Origin: Anastatus disparis
Taxonomy: Eukaryota > Arthropoda > Insecta > Hymenoptera > Eupelmidae
Direction: 5' to 3'
Length of the DNA stretch: 64,000 bases
Assembly (NCBI GenBank): GCA_017163975.1
Contig: JAFFSR010000010.1
Span: forward strand, 2,025,001 to 2,089,000
Positions 12,026 to 23,026 of this stretch are shown here, piece after piece. Under the pieces are notes generated by a model. The model saw nothing but the letters and a program-made list of their open reading frames with translations. It did no database searches and was not told the origin of the DNA. Each line of letters starts with the position of its first letter. The stretch's first letter is position 1. The position numbers were made by a program, and so were the translations under genes.

Positions 12026-12704
12026 GGTTAATAATCAAAAACTGGTCAAATTATGGTAGTTTTAGAATAATAGTTTTATTAAATATATTTATTTTCATTT
12101 GATTCTTTGATAAATATAAGTATTTTAAAATTAATGAGAAAATTTAATTTGAATTATAAAGAGAGTTAAAGTGAAAGTTTAAAGAAGATCTATAAAGATT
12201 AAAAGCTTTATTTTTCTAATTTTTTAAGATATTTTTTTCAAATATATTTGGCATAATATTCAAACATAACATTATTTACCATTGCAAACTTCAAAGCTAT
12301 TTTATAAAATATGATTTCTGATATAAATATATTTTATTTTATTTATTATTTTATTATTAAAAAAATATATTAAGTCATTTTGTTATTTTTTATACTTGAA
12401 AAATGTTAAATAAACAGGAAAAATAAATAAAACATTTTGATTCTAAAAATATTTTTTTATGAAATCTAATATATATATTTAATTTAATAATACATAAATT
12501 ATCTTTTCTTCCTCTTTTTTTATACAACTAATGTATTTCTCAACTAGATCGTTTAGCCTACATTTTTTCTTTTTGTTAGCATATTTTCTTTTTCTATTAA
12601 TGTTCTCCATAGTGTATTATTAAGAGGACGTTGGATCTTTCTATCCTTTTCTAATCGAAAAATGTAGGATATTGGAAAGACTAGTGGTTATTGATAAAAA
12701 TTAA

Positions 12705-13082
12705 GAGGAGGCCGTATAGCTCTGTCCTTGTCTAATCTAAATTTTCGTTATTATTAATAAACTAAATATTGTTTTACAAAAGTAAGGGTATAGCCCAATA
12801 GATTTCAGAACGAGCAAACGATCCTATTTTATGAAAAATATAAAATTTTCATTAATTTTCAAGTGAGGTCTGAAACGGAAAAACAGTTATCAAATTCAAT
12901 TGTTTTTCCGTTTCAGACCTCACTCGGAAACTAATGAAAATTTTATATTTTTCCATAGAATAGGATTGTTTGCTCGTTCTGAAATCTATTGATCTATATC
13001 CTTACTTTTGTATAACAATATTTAATTAATTAATAATAAGAAAAATTTAGATTAGACAAGCACAGAGCTACACGACCTCCTC
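12705..13082. mobile_element. TTAA foldback MITE, GAGGAGGCCG variant
   Basis: TTAA at 12701-12704 and 13083-13086, ends GAGGAGGCCGTATAG and CTACACGACCTCCTC. Long arms pair around about 12890. It is close in sequence to the copies at 58197 and 59101 (shared words such as CTTGTCTAATCTAAATTTTC). Confidence 0.85.
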
Positions 13083-13086
13083 TTAA

Positions 13087-13489
13087 GAGCATGACGAAGC
13101 TGTCCGCCTTCTAATAATATTTCCAATCTTAACTTATGAATAAACGATGCGTTTAATCGAGTTTCTTTGCTACAAAGAAAAAATTTGTAAGATTAAACTC
13201 TAGTGCGGACAACTCAAGAAATCCACCAAAATATTATACATACAAAATTATAATAAAAACTTTCAATATGTCGTATTTTAAGGTTAGGTTTGTCGAGTTT
13301 GATATCTAATTTCCAATCCAAGCTCATAAAAAAATAACAAGTCCAAATGATTTTTTATTTTAACAAAAATTATTGTATAAATATAGCTTTAGTGCGGACA
13401 AGTCATTATATTTGTTTAATTTAAGAATTTAAAAAGATATTGATAAAATAAAAAACGCAAAACTCGATTGCTGCAGCTCCGACATGCCG
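13087..13489. mobile_element. TTAA element, GAGCATGACGAAGCTG family
   Basis: It lies between TTAA at 13083-13086 and TTAA at 13490-13493. The ends GAGCATGACGAAGCTG and CAGCTCCGACATGCCG are imperfect inverted repeats. A diverged copy is at 2842-3800. No coding sequence is seen. Confidence 0.65.
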
Positions 13490-13493
13490 TTAA

Positions 13494-13696
13494 GAGTTGT
13501 CCGCAACTTGTACAGTAAAAAACAATATTTGATGCTTTGTTTTCAAGAAAAGTTTGACATACTTAAACATCATAATCTCTAGCTTAAGTTATGATTTTTC
13601 AAGTATGTCAAACTTTTCTTGAAAACAAAGCATCAAAATTAATTTGTCCTTATAAGAAAAAATATTGTTTTTTACTGTACAAGTTGCGGACAACTC
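13494..13696. mobile_element. TTAA foldback MITE, GAGTTGTCCGC family
   Basis: TTAA at 13490-13493 and 13697-13700, ends GAGTTGTCCGCAACTTG and its inverse. The arms pair around about 13585. It shares its left TTAA with the right end of the neighbouring element. Confidence 0.85.
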
Positions 13697-14107
13697 TTAA
13701 TTTCTATCAATAACCACTAGTTTCTCCAGAACCCTACAATTTTTAAGTAAAAAAGGATAGAGGGATCCAGCGTCCTCTTGAATGTTTTAAAGCAGATATG
13801 TATGTTTCAAGTAACATAACCTGCGTACTACGCAATCAATTGTAGTTGGCGAACGTTGCTTCAAAATTTTTAAATTGTTTTTCTCTCTCTTTCTCTCTGT
13901 TAGTCTCTTAACCTATCTTTTGATACACGAGCGCAAGTAAACAACTTAAGGCTGCAAGAATAGGGACGGCCGTTATCGACTGAGCGATTACGTATTTAAA
14001 GCGAGTTTACTATTTTTTTATCAGTTAATGATCAGTTTTATTGGTCATGAAAAACTGATAAATAAATGATCATTGGTCATTTTTAGATGGTGTATTTTCT
14101 ACCAGGG

Positions 14108-15567
14108 TGAACGAACTATATATTTCATTAAATGGCAAATCCCATTCTTTTAGAATAAGCAAATATTTATTTAAACTAAATAAATATTCAGTCAATTTAA
14201 CTTGATAATTTATTTAAATCAACTAAATATTTATTTGAACGAATTAAATATTTACTCAAATGGCAAATCCTATTATTTAAATCAAGCAAATATTTATTTG
14301 AATCGAATATGCTTATAAAGTTTATCGCACATAATACATTCAACATAAATATCGCACGCATTACAATTTTATTATGATCTTTAATTCTGATTTTCCTTAT
14401 ATATCAAACTGAAAGCCCTCCAACCACTTGCGAGATTCAGTAAAGAGAAAAATTAACGACGCCACCAAGCGGTAACATTCTCAAACTATCGTACTGATTT
14501 GAATTAGTTATTTTAAATAAATGAATTATTTGAATTGAATAAATTTTTTTTGCTATCCTATTAAACCTAAAGATTCTGAGTGCGATTTCAACATCGCGAT
14601 TTTTTTTTTTTTAAATTTTATTCTTAATCAATCTAAAAATAACTATTTGTATTTTTTATTAATTGAAATAATTTTTAATTTTTTTTTAAATCGTGTATTA
14701 ATAAAAAATAGTTATTTTTAAAATTACATAAAAAAATAAAAATCTTTTAACAAAATTAATTAATACAAAATAGATTATATGATTTGATTCAATAAATCAT
14801 TTATTCAAAATATAAAGATATATTGTTAAATTAAATAAAGTATTTTTAGATTTTAAATAAATAATTATTTGATCTTAAGCATTTTATCACTCATAATTAA
14901 TTTAGTCAACTTAAATAAATATTTTTAATTTAGATAAATAAGCCTTTTAATCTGACTAACTATTTATTTACATGTAAATAACTTTAAAAAATAAAGTTAT
15001 TTGTTGTAGATAAAAGATTTTGTTGACAAAAAAAATCTTATTATTTAGATCGAATAAATATTATTTGAAGCAAATAAATGAGAATTTGAGTAAATTATAC
15101 TTTTTTTTCATTCAAGTCATCAATTTATTTCATTCAAACAAATAATTTAGTTGAATTCAATAAATATTTATTTGAATTCATTTTGTTCTTCCGAACAAAC
15201 GAAATAATTGATTTCAAAAAAACTGTTTATTTGTTTCAATTAATGATTCTGCATTATCCAACTAAATGTTGGTGATTTCAAATAAATGCTAATTCAAATA
15301 AACGTGTTTTTAATTCAAAACTAATTTATTTCATTCAAACAAATTATTTAGTTTAATTCAATATATATTTATTCAAATTCATTTTGTTCTATCAAACAAA
15401 TAAAATATTTGATTTTAAATAAATCGTTTATTTCATTTAAATAATGATTCTGCTTTATCCAACTAAATGTTTGTTATTCAAATAAATACTAATTCAAATA
15501 AACGCATTTTTAATTCAAAATTAATTTATTTTATTCAAAAAAAATAATTTAGTTTAATTCAATATAT
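14108..15567. other. Non-coding middle part of CACTG copy E
   Basis: AT-rich sequence with recurring AATAAATATTT words, no gene. The conserved GC-richer core of the family lies at about 14340-14480. The target site of the LTR element is at its right edge, ATAT at 15564-15567. Confidence 0.5.
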
Positions 15568-15823
15568 TGTAGGTGTCTACACGCTAAGCGCCTTAGTGCG
15601 CATGTCTCAGCACTGTAAACCAAATAAAGACTTATAGCTGGTAGTTCCAGCGTAATATTGTAATTGTATTTAATCTTGGTCTTTCTTTCTTCTGCCTAGA
15701 TTCCTCCCGATTCTTAACACGCGTGCCTCCATAGACGGGCACATTCTTATCTTGTATAACAATTAAGTGAACAACTATAAACCATCCACTACAAACGTCT
15801 ACATTGACTCAACAACGTCTATA
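15568..15823 (+). repeat. 5' LTR (256 bp, 73 bp shorter than the 3' LTR)
   Basis: Starts TGTAGGTGTCTACACGC and ends CAACGTCTATA. It matches the 3' LTR except for 73 bp missing between GCATGTC and TCAGCAC. AATAAAGA near 15619 may be the polyadenylation signal. Confidence 0.9.
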
Positions 15824-16521
15824 TTGGTGACCCCGAGAACTTCACGGGAGGAGGATTTTCTACATCTCTGAGTTTGGCATATTCTGAAGGAAGAGGAGTG
15901 CTCCATCTTGAAAGAAGCGGACGAGTCCATTACATAACGACGGCGTCCATTTTGGCTCTTCACGAAACTTGGCAGTTCCTGTTCTTGCTGCGGTTTGCTT
16001 GTCGCCTCCTTGTTACAAAGGTAAAAGGGAGAGGTTGAGACAGCAAAAAATCAATTTGCGTTGTAATTTGACGCTATACCTGCTACTCGCAAGAAAATAG
16101 TAGAGGTTTTTTGTTTCTTCTCATCAACAGTTAATTTGCGTCATAATTTGACGCTGCGCCTCCTTGTTACAACGGTAAAAGGGAGAGGTCACACCCGGAT
16201 CATTCAGCAGGATCTCGAGGCCATTGGGGCTTCTGAGTGACGTCATCGACAACAACATCAGCAGAGTATCATCACGGTAACATCATCGGCCTGCCTGCGT
16301 GTCTTCGTTTAGCCCCGCTGCATTATTAGTAAAGGTATTTATTAAGTGCGTGCGCGTATTATTTTCGTACTAACATATAAAGCGTTTTTAGTGCGTGCAC
16401 GAAATTAAAAAAAAAAAACAGTGTTAATTAAATCCAACATCACAAACAAAAAATTGTATAAAAAAACTTAAAAGAAAAGAAAAAGGAAAAAGCGTTTTCG
16501 GCAGCCATCTTGGCGTCGCAA

Positions 16522-16578
<57 letters not shown>

Positions 16579-17702
16579 TATAAATATGCACGGGCGAACG
16601 AGGATTCGAGAAAGAGGCGTTATGTAATAAAGTTTTTGATGACGTGTTTCCGGGACGCGCGTTCTGTATGTAAAGATTGTTCACTAACATTTGTTGAGGC
16701 GAAGAATTATTTATTTAATGCGCGACCTAACCTTCATACAACTAGTTAATTTAAAAAAAAAAAGTTTTCTGTATATATACGTCAATTTTGCATTTTAATT
16801 AAAGAAAAAAAAAAGAGAAAAGAAAGTTGAATACTAGTATGAGGTTTGGGTAGCCATTTTGTGCTTATAACGTACTGCGTACATAAAAACCGACGCTTGG
16901 CCGCCATTTTGAAAATATAAAATTTTACGTAAATTGAAATCTTTTTTTTCTTGAATAAAATCTTTTATTGATGTGATTTTCTTTCTTTTTGCGATTTCTT
17001 AATTTTTTTTTTTTTTCTTAAACATAATAATAAAATAATAAAGCAAAATTTCTTATCGGCGAGCGTCAAGTGTCGCAAGCAAGTGAGTCGAAACGTTTTA
17101 TTTATTTTAATAAAAATTTGAATGCATTTTAATAAAAAATCTTTCCATTTTAAATATTATTTTTAGTAATGTAACAAACGAAAAACTTTTCTCGTCACTT
17201 GCTTGTAGTTATTAGTAAATTCATGTCTGGTTTGACGTAACTATTTTAAAGTAAAAAAATTGATATTATCAGTTAGATTAGCTCAGTGATCGTACAGCGT
17301 CCGGGTACCGTGAATGTGTGTGCGTTCTTTTTGAAATTCTCTTAGCTGCCCAGCGGTGCGTGCGGCCGAACGACGCGTCGGGGGCGCTCTTGCATCATAC
17401 CTTTTTCTTATGTCGATCATTGCAAACCGCCAGGACTGCGGCTGGTTTGTATTAAGACAACAGCTGCGACAAGTATCAATTTGGCGTTGCCGTGTAGATA
17501 CTCCTGAGCAAAGCGCCAGTTGTCGGTACTAGGCTTTAAAGATTGTAACGCGGTGTTAACTCGAGGGCGCCCACGACCCTGTCCTTCGACCGCGCGTGCA
17601 TCTCGGCTGCAATGTATATAGTGTGTGTGCTGTGTATTTTGGACAGCTATCTCTGTGTGGCAAGTGCCTTTGCCGTTGCGTTTTTGTTAGTCCAAAAGAG
17701 CG
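15824..17702 (+). other. Long untranslated leader of the LTR element
   Basis: About 1.9 kb between LTR and Gag, with a TA tract at 16522-16574, poly-T and poly-A runs, a duplicated GTAAAAGGGAGAGGT near 16021 and 16172, and a GC-richer segment at 17270-17700. No long ORF. Confidence 0.6.
15825..15842 (+). other. Primer binding site
   Basis: TGGTGACCCCGAGAACTT begins one base after the 5' LTR. TGG at the start would pair with the CCA end of a tRNA primer. The tRNA is not identified. Confidence 0.7.
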
Positions 17703-19184
17703 TTGATGGGCGATTTTAATAAGGAAGCAACTGATCCATTCGGTGCATCAAATAGGCTGGCACATACCCCGCCACGTGGCACGACGAGAAGTGGTAAAAC
17801 TTTTCTGCCAGGTATGAATGAAATCGAGAATGAGAATGCCTCAGGGCAAGTGAGTGAGACGGATAAAGCGAAAAATAATAATAGTACAGGAACGTTACCG
17901 AAAAATAGGGCAGATAATGTAGATAATAACCAGGCGCGTAAAGACGGTATACCGCAGGTAGCCGGTACAGCAGAAGGAATTATTCCAGTAGTTTTGAGAA
18001 ATAATAATGCACCTAGCTTGTCAGGGGGAAATAACCCATTGAATAGTGGCAATAGTGCAGTTTATGCACCGCCAGTTATCAATCCAGGAAATCTTAATCT
18101 GACGGGTAATAACTTGCTTGGTGGTTTTAGTAGCAATTTAACTCCAGTCATGGAATTGCGAGAGCTGAAAAATCAAGTTGAAAGCTTGACAAGGCTAATA
18201 TTGAGGCAGTCTGCAGAAAAAGCTGCCGCAGTGGTTAATACTGGAAGCACTTTACCAGGAAATTTCCCTGGTGTGCAAAATCCTACTTCTCGCAATGCTA
18301 ACGAAATGCAAGCTACAAATAACATCAATAGGCCTAAACAGCTAAAGTTTCAAAGCTTCTGGAAGCACGATCCTACTTCATGGTTTATGCTTCTAGAAAG
18401 CCAATTTGTGAGTTCACAAATATCAACTGATGCAGAGAAATTATGGAGTTTGCTATATGATTTGAAACCGGATGAGACGTTGGTGGTGGCAACAACCATC
18501 AAGCAAGCGCCCGAAGGTACTAGATATGAAGCAATAAAAGCTGAATTGATCAAGGAATTCGAAGAAACCCCACAGCAAAGATTTGATAAATTCGTAAACT
18601 TGCAGATGGAAGGAAACAAACCTTCAATATTTGTTAAGCAGTTGACCAACCTGGCTGGTGTACAGATTCCTCAAGAGACTGTACTTAAAATGTGGAAGGA
18701 ACGGTTGCCTGCTGAGGTTGCTGTTGGCATGGGTCCTGAGCTCCCCGGGCAAACACTCGCAAGCAAATTAGAAATGGCAGACGAGGTTTACAGGTTACAA
18801 AATAAAAGAAAAAGTAACATTGTTTCTGCAGTTCAGGTGGTCCAGGAGGAGGTCTCAAATGAATTAAATAAGCGTATAGATGCACTGGAAAAACAGGTTG
18901 CTGCACACAAGGAAAATAGTAATGTAAATAGTAGTAAACGTAACGAGAATAACTCATTTAAATCGTTAGGTAGAGGCAGCTGGCGTAGAAATAATTTTAA
19001 TAGGTCAAAGCCTACCCAACAGATAGCTACATCTCCAAACCGTAACAACAACGTCTTGTGTTACGACCATTTCACCTATCGTAATGCTGCAGTAAGATGT
19101 ACACAGCCATGTAGTTGGCGAAACCGTACTATTCAACAGTTACCCAATCGAAACCCAAATAGTAGTAATGAAAAAAATGGGTAA
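17703..19184 (+). CDS. Gag polyprotein of the Gypsy-type element
   Basis: A 493-residue open frame. The N-terminal third is polar and asparagine-rich. The middle (about residues 210-360) has the capsid-like pattern of insect Gypsy Gag: LKFQSFWKHDPTSWF, an LxDL word, and a run ending in TLASKLEMADEVYRL. A lysine/glutamate-rich coiled region follows near 365-405. The C-terminus carries the CxxHxxxxxxxxxCxxxC pattern (CYDHFTYRNAAVRCTQPC) typical of this clade, replacing the CCHC knuckle. The frame ends three bases after an A_AAA_AAT heptamer, so Pol was probably made by -1 frameshifting. It is intact from ATG to stop, unlike pol. It packages the element RNA in the cytoplasmic particle. Confidence 0.9.
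   Translation: MMGDFNKEATDPFGASNRLAHTPPRGTTRSGKTFLPGMNEIENENASGQVSETDKAKNNNSTGTLPKNRADNVDNNQARKDGIPQVAGTAEGIIPVVLRNNNAPSLSGGNNPLNSGNSAVYAPPVINPGNLNLTGNNLLGGFSSNLTPVMELRELKNQVESLTRLILRQSAEKAAAVVNTGSTLPGNFPGVQNPTSRNANEMQATNNINRPKQLKFQSFWKHDPTSWFMLLESQFVSSQISTDAEKLWSLLYDLKPDETLVVATTIKQAPEGTRYEAIKAELIKEFEETPQQRFDKFVNLQMEGNKPSIFVKQLTNLAGVQIPQETVLKMWKERLPAEVAVGMGPELPGQTLASKLEMADEVYRLQNKRKSNIVSAVQVVQEEVSNELNKRIDALEKQVAAHKENSNVNSSKRNENNSFKSLGRGSWRRNNFNRSKPTQQIATSPNRNNNVLCYDHFTYRNAAVRCTQPCSWRNRTIQQLPNRNPNSSNEKNG
19172..19178 (+). promoter_or_regulatory. -1 ribosomal frameshift heptamer A_AAA_AAT
   Basis: In the Gag frame the bases read A AAA AAT at 19172-19178, just before the Gag stop at 19182-19184. 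A -1 slip there enters the frame that is open into the protease and has no earlier stop after 19172. The geometry fits programmed Gag-Pol frameshifting. I did not establish a downstream pseudoknot. Confidence 0.65.
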
Positions 19185-22100
19185 GTCCTGTTTGTGAGGA
19201 GGCTGCAAACTTGGACAAAACAACTGTACGTCTCCATGTTTGGGATTATGATTCCTGCACTCTGTTTCATGTCGATACAGGTGCAGAAATTTCCTTGCTG
19301 CCCGGAGGCGATAGGAATTTGGAGTTATCAGAATTGAAGTTGTACGCAGCAAACAATACAGTTATTAATACATATGGTGTAGTAAGAAAAACACTAAACT
19401 TCGGCCTTAGGAGGCCTATTAGTTGGAATTTTATCGTTGCTGACGTACCATACGCTATTTTGGGAGGTGATGTACTTAAATATTATTTAATTCCTGACCT
19501 TAAAAACAAACAGCTGATTGATGGTGAGACACTAATGACTGTTGCAGCGATTCAAAAGACTGTTGAAAAAGAAATTAAAATTTTGTTGATAGAGCCGTCA
19601 CATAAATTTGCTAGTGTGCTCGCTAAATTTCCCAAGGTTATTGGAATAGAAAGTCCAGTTTTCTCCAATGAGCAGGGAATAGCTCATTATATTAAAACAA
19701 CAGGTCCACCTATAGCACAACGTGCTAAAAGATTGTCTCCTGAGAAACTGGCAGCAGCTAAGAAAGAGTTTGCTGAATTATGCGAGCAGGGCATTTGTAG
19801 ACCCTCGTCTAGCCCATGGGCAAATCCCATACATTTAGTGCCGAAAAAAACGGTTCTTGGAGAGTATGTGGGGATTACAGACAGCTTAATGCAGTCACCA
19901 GGCCTGATAGATATCCAGTGCCTCATCTTCACGACTTTCCAGTATTTCTAAGCAACAAGAAAGTGTTTTCATCTCTAGATATGAGAAAGGCTTATCATCA
20001 GATTCCTGTGGCTCCTGAGGACATAGAAAAGACGGCTGTTATAACACCATTCGGCCTATTTGAATATACAGTCATGACATTCGGATTGCGTAACGCAGCT
20101 CAGTCTTTCCAGAGGTTCGTAAATAGAGCCCTGGGAGATTTAGAATTTGTGTTTGTTTATATAGACGATATCCTCATCGCCTCACAGAATATGCAGGAAC
20201 ATGAACAGCACTTAGAAATAGTCCTTAACAGATTAGATCAGTGCAACTTGCATCTTAACATCGAAAAATGCTTATTTGGCGTAAGCGAACTTACATTTTT
20301 AGGGCACAACATCTCGTCCAATGGACTTAAACCTTCAGCTGATAAGGTTAAAGCCATCGCTGAGTTCCCTAAACCAAACACCATCCAGCAGTTGCGTAGG
20401 TTTTTGGGAATGCTCAATTTCTATAGAAGATGTGTCCCTAAAGCGGCAGAGACTCAAATAGTCCTTAACGACTACCTGAAAGATTCAAAAAAGAACGATA
20501 AGAGGTTAATTAAATGGACTTTACAGGCCGAACAGGCTTTTCAGAAAGCAGAAGATGAGCTCTGCAGTGCTTCGTACTTAGCTTTTCCTAAAGAGGATGC
20601 TGAGTTAAGAATTGTTTCGGATGCATCAGATGTAGCAATGGGAGCAGCGTTGGAGCAAAAATGTGATGATTCTTGGCAACCAATAGCTTTCTTTTCTAGA
20701 AAGTTTTCGCTAACACAGAAAAGATACTCTGTCCATGATAGGGAATTGACGGTTATCTATGAGGCTTTGCGTTACTTTTACCATTATGTAGAAGCACGTA
20801 GCTTCAAGATACTTACAGATCACAAGTCTCTGATCTATGCCTTGACGCATAATGATGAGAAGGCAAGTGCAAGGAAAATCCGTCAATTGTCATATATTTC
20901 AGAATTTAACACTGAAATATGTTATATCAAGGGCGATGAGAATAGAGTCGCTGATTCGTTGTCGCGAATCGAATCAGATCAAAAATAAAAAACAATCGAA
21001 AATAAAATTGATACATTTAGTCTTCCAACACTATTTGAATATAAATTACTCAGCGATGAGCAGCAAAAAGATAAGCAATTAGCCGAGATTTTACAAAATC
21101 CTGATCACCCGTTGAAGTTGCAGAAGCTAGCATGGGGATCAGACAAGTTGCCTATTTATTGTGACTTGTATGGTCGTGTAATTAGACCTTATTTACCTAA
21201 GACCTTAAGAAAGGCTGCATTTGACTCTGCTCATTCTCTCGCGCATCCTGGCGCAAAGGCAACTGACCGAATTATAAGAATGACGTATATATGGCCGAAA
21301 GTTAGCAGGGACGTAGCGAGGTGGTGTAAAGCCTGCTTACCCTGCCAGAGAGCCAAGGTAACTCGGTATAATAGAATGTTGCCTCGGTATAATAGAATGA
21401 TAGAGCGTTGGCATAGGACACTGAAAGCTGCTCTTAAAACTCACGCAGAGAACAACAGAGAACAACTGGGCTTTCTCCTTATCTACTGTGCTTTTGGGCC
21501 TGCGTACAAGTATTCGTTTAGACACGAATGCGAGCCCAGCTGATTTTCTGTTTGGTTCTGGTCTTCGAGTTCCTGGCGAATTCTGCGCTTTTCAAGACAC
21601 CGAACCTGACAGAGCTTACTTTCTGGAGGAGTTCAGAAATTATATGCGTGAAGTGAGACCTGTGCCAGTTAAACACAAGCACGCTATCAAACCATTTATG
21701 TACAAAGACATCTCTCACTGTACGCACGTGATGTACAGAACTAAGGCAATAAAACCAGCTTTGGAAAGGCCATACACTGGTCCTCACAAGGTAATTGAGC
21801 GCCATGCTAACGGTAGAAACTTCACAATAGAAGTTAATGGCACTCATAAAATAGTCAATATAGAGCTGATTGAACCAGCCTATTTTATTCGTGAGGAATC
21901 AGAGGAAGGAGTTACTATTCAGCAGTCACGGTTGGCTGTGGAAACACCGGAAGCCGAGATTCCTGTCCAGGACGTAGATAGTGCTCACGACGAGTACAAC
22001 GTCACAAGTGATAACGGTAATTGTAATTATAACGATAATGATCTGATCGATCCTCAGTTGACTCACCATGAGCCCGAGGACGAAAGTAATGGTCAGCTTG

Positions 22101-22312
22101 TGCCTGGAGATTCAGTTCCCGACGTTTTGATGGATGCTGAGTGGCAAGAGGCACCCAGAAAAAGGAAATTTGTGCCAAATATATTAAAGAGATCACGACG
22201 AGTGCAAACTGACGAAACAAAGCAAGCGTTTGTGAATACTCAATTGTCTCAAAGTGCCAAGAAAGTCACGTTCAAGCTGAAGTTTATGACATACCTCAAT
22301 AGAGGCAACTAA
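19172..22312 (+). pseudogene. Pol polyprotein: protease, reverse transcriptase, RNase H, integrase; broken
   Basis: Protease: DTGA at about 19274 within FHVDTGAEISLLPGG. Reverse transcriptase: the region after 19816 has SSLDMRKAYHQI and the catalytic YIDD near 20160. RNase H follows with SDAS, the glutamate in VHDRELTVIYEAL and ILTDHKSL. The integrase zinc region has the H-H-C-C pattern (HSLAHPG, then CKACLPC). The C-terminal integrase part (21488-22312) has LLGLRTS, PADFLFGSGLR and the basic tail. Lesions: a frame change in the A7 run at 19844-19850; an in-frame TAA at 20986-20988; loss of most of the integrase core after 21355, including the first two acidic residues, leaving only the glutamate of ERWHRTLK; and another frame change near 21480. 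Four lesions against an open Gag suggest age or non-autonomous survival. Confidence 0.9.
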
Positions 22313-22686
22313 GTTTTAGCATATGGTATACTTGTAACTGCAAGCCCAAAGACCACTTGAGAACAAAAGCTATAAAAAACGGTACCTGTATAAAGAGAAT
22401 TTAGACTGATTCTTATGGAAGAAGTTTTGTTTTGTATACGTAATTAAATGTAAAAAAAAATAAAAAAAAACAGCTGTAAATATATGAAAGTATAACCGAC
22501 AATTTCGTCAGTAAGACGAGTGTAGGTTAACTAAATAGAGATCTTATTTTAACACCTTAATGTAGACACGTGATATAGTAAGTAGCGTAGGAAATAAGAA
22601 CAATAGTTATAGTAATTGCAGTAAATTTATCTGCTATTATCAGCATCTCTTACTCTGTTCTTGAAGGTAATCTGGCCAGTTGCACG
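22313..22686 (+). other. Spacer between pol and ORF3 of the LTR element
   Basis: No ORF of note. It includes a poly-A-rich stretch near 22450. A subgenomic or spliced RNA would be needed to express ORF3. A CAG at 22618-22620 is one possible acceptor, not verified. Confidence 0.4.
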
Positions 22687-23026
22687 ATGGAGCAGTTGGA
22701 TGAGGTGTTTAAACAGCTTGAGCAGATGAAAGCTGCCAGTGACGATGCATACTTCCGCTCCAAATGCTTTCATGCTGAAATACATCTACAGGCTCACAAG
22801 CAAGAGATCTCATTGCTCTTCGACCACCATCATAGACATCTTACCCGAGGTCAAGGACGCACAGTTATGCGAGAATTTAACCCGAACATCTTGCGTCATC
22901 CTGTGTTGGTTGTAAATGGTAAACTCGTGTGTAAGCTCTTCCTGTTTAATTTGTTCGACCAAGTTACTTGTGAAGATATTGATAAATCTCTAAAAGCATC
23001 TGGATGTAAGGATTTCACCGTAACTA

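Larger units (their letters stand above)
12624..13777. mobile_element. Outer TTAA foldback MITE (GAGGACG...), loop filled by three more
   Basis: The left arm (12624-12700, starting GAGGACGTTGGATC) pairs with the right arm (about 13701-13777, ending GATCCAGCGTCCTC). TTAA is at 12620-12623; the right site has decayed to TTGA at 13778. The arms meet at a central TTAA, and at exactly that point three further TTAA elements are inserted. Confidence 0.75.
11830..14107. mobile_element. CCC...GGG element, TG target duplication
   Basis: The ends are CCCTGGTAGAAAAT and ATTTTCTACCAGGG, flanked by TG at 11828-11829 and 14108-14109. Joining the flanks gives a sequence very like the related stretch near 11690-11730 (ATTGATTTGAACGAATTAAA), an empty-site check within the window. 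The 2.28-kb interior carries a 77-bp mini-MITE and a chain of TTAA elements (12624-13777). About 13780-14100 contains a CTCTCT run and no gene. Non-autonomous. Confidence 0.8.

Noticed and set aside
16522..16574. Possible promoter TATA repeats in the LTR element leader
   Set aside because: A plain TA microsatellite with no initiator at proper spacing.
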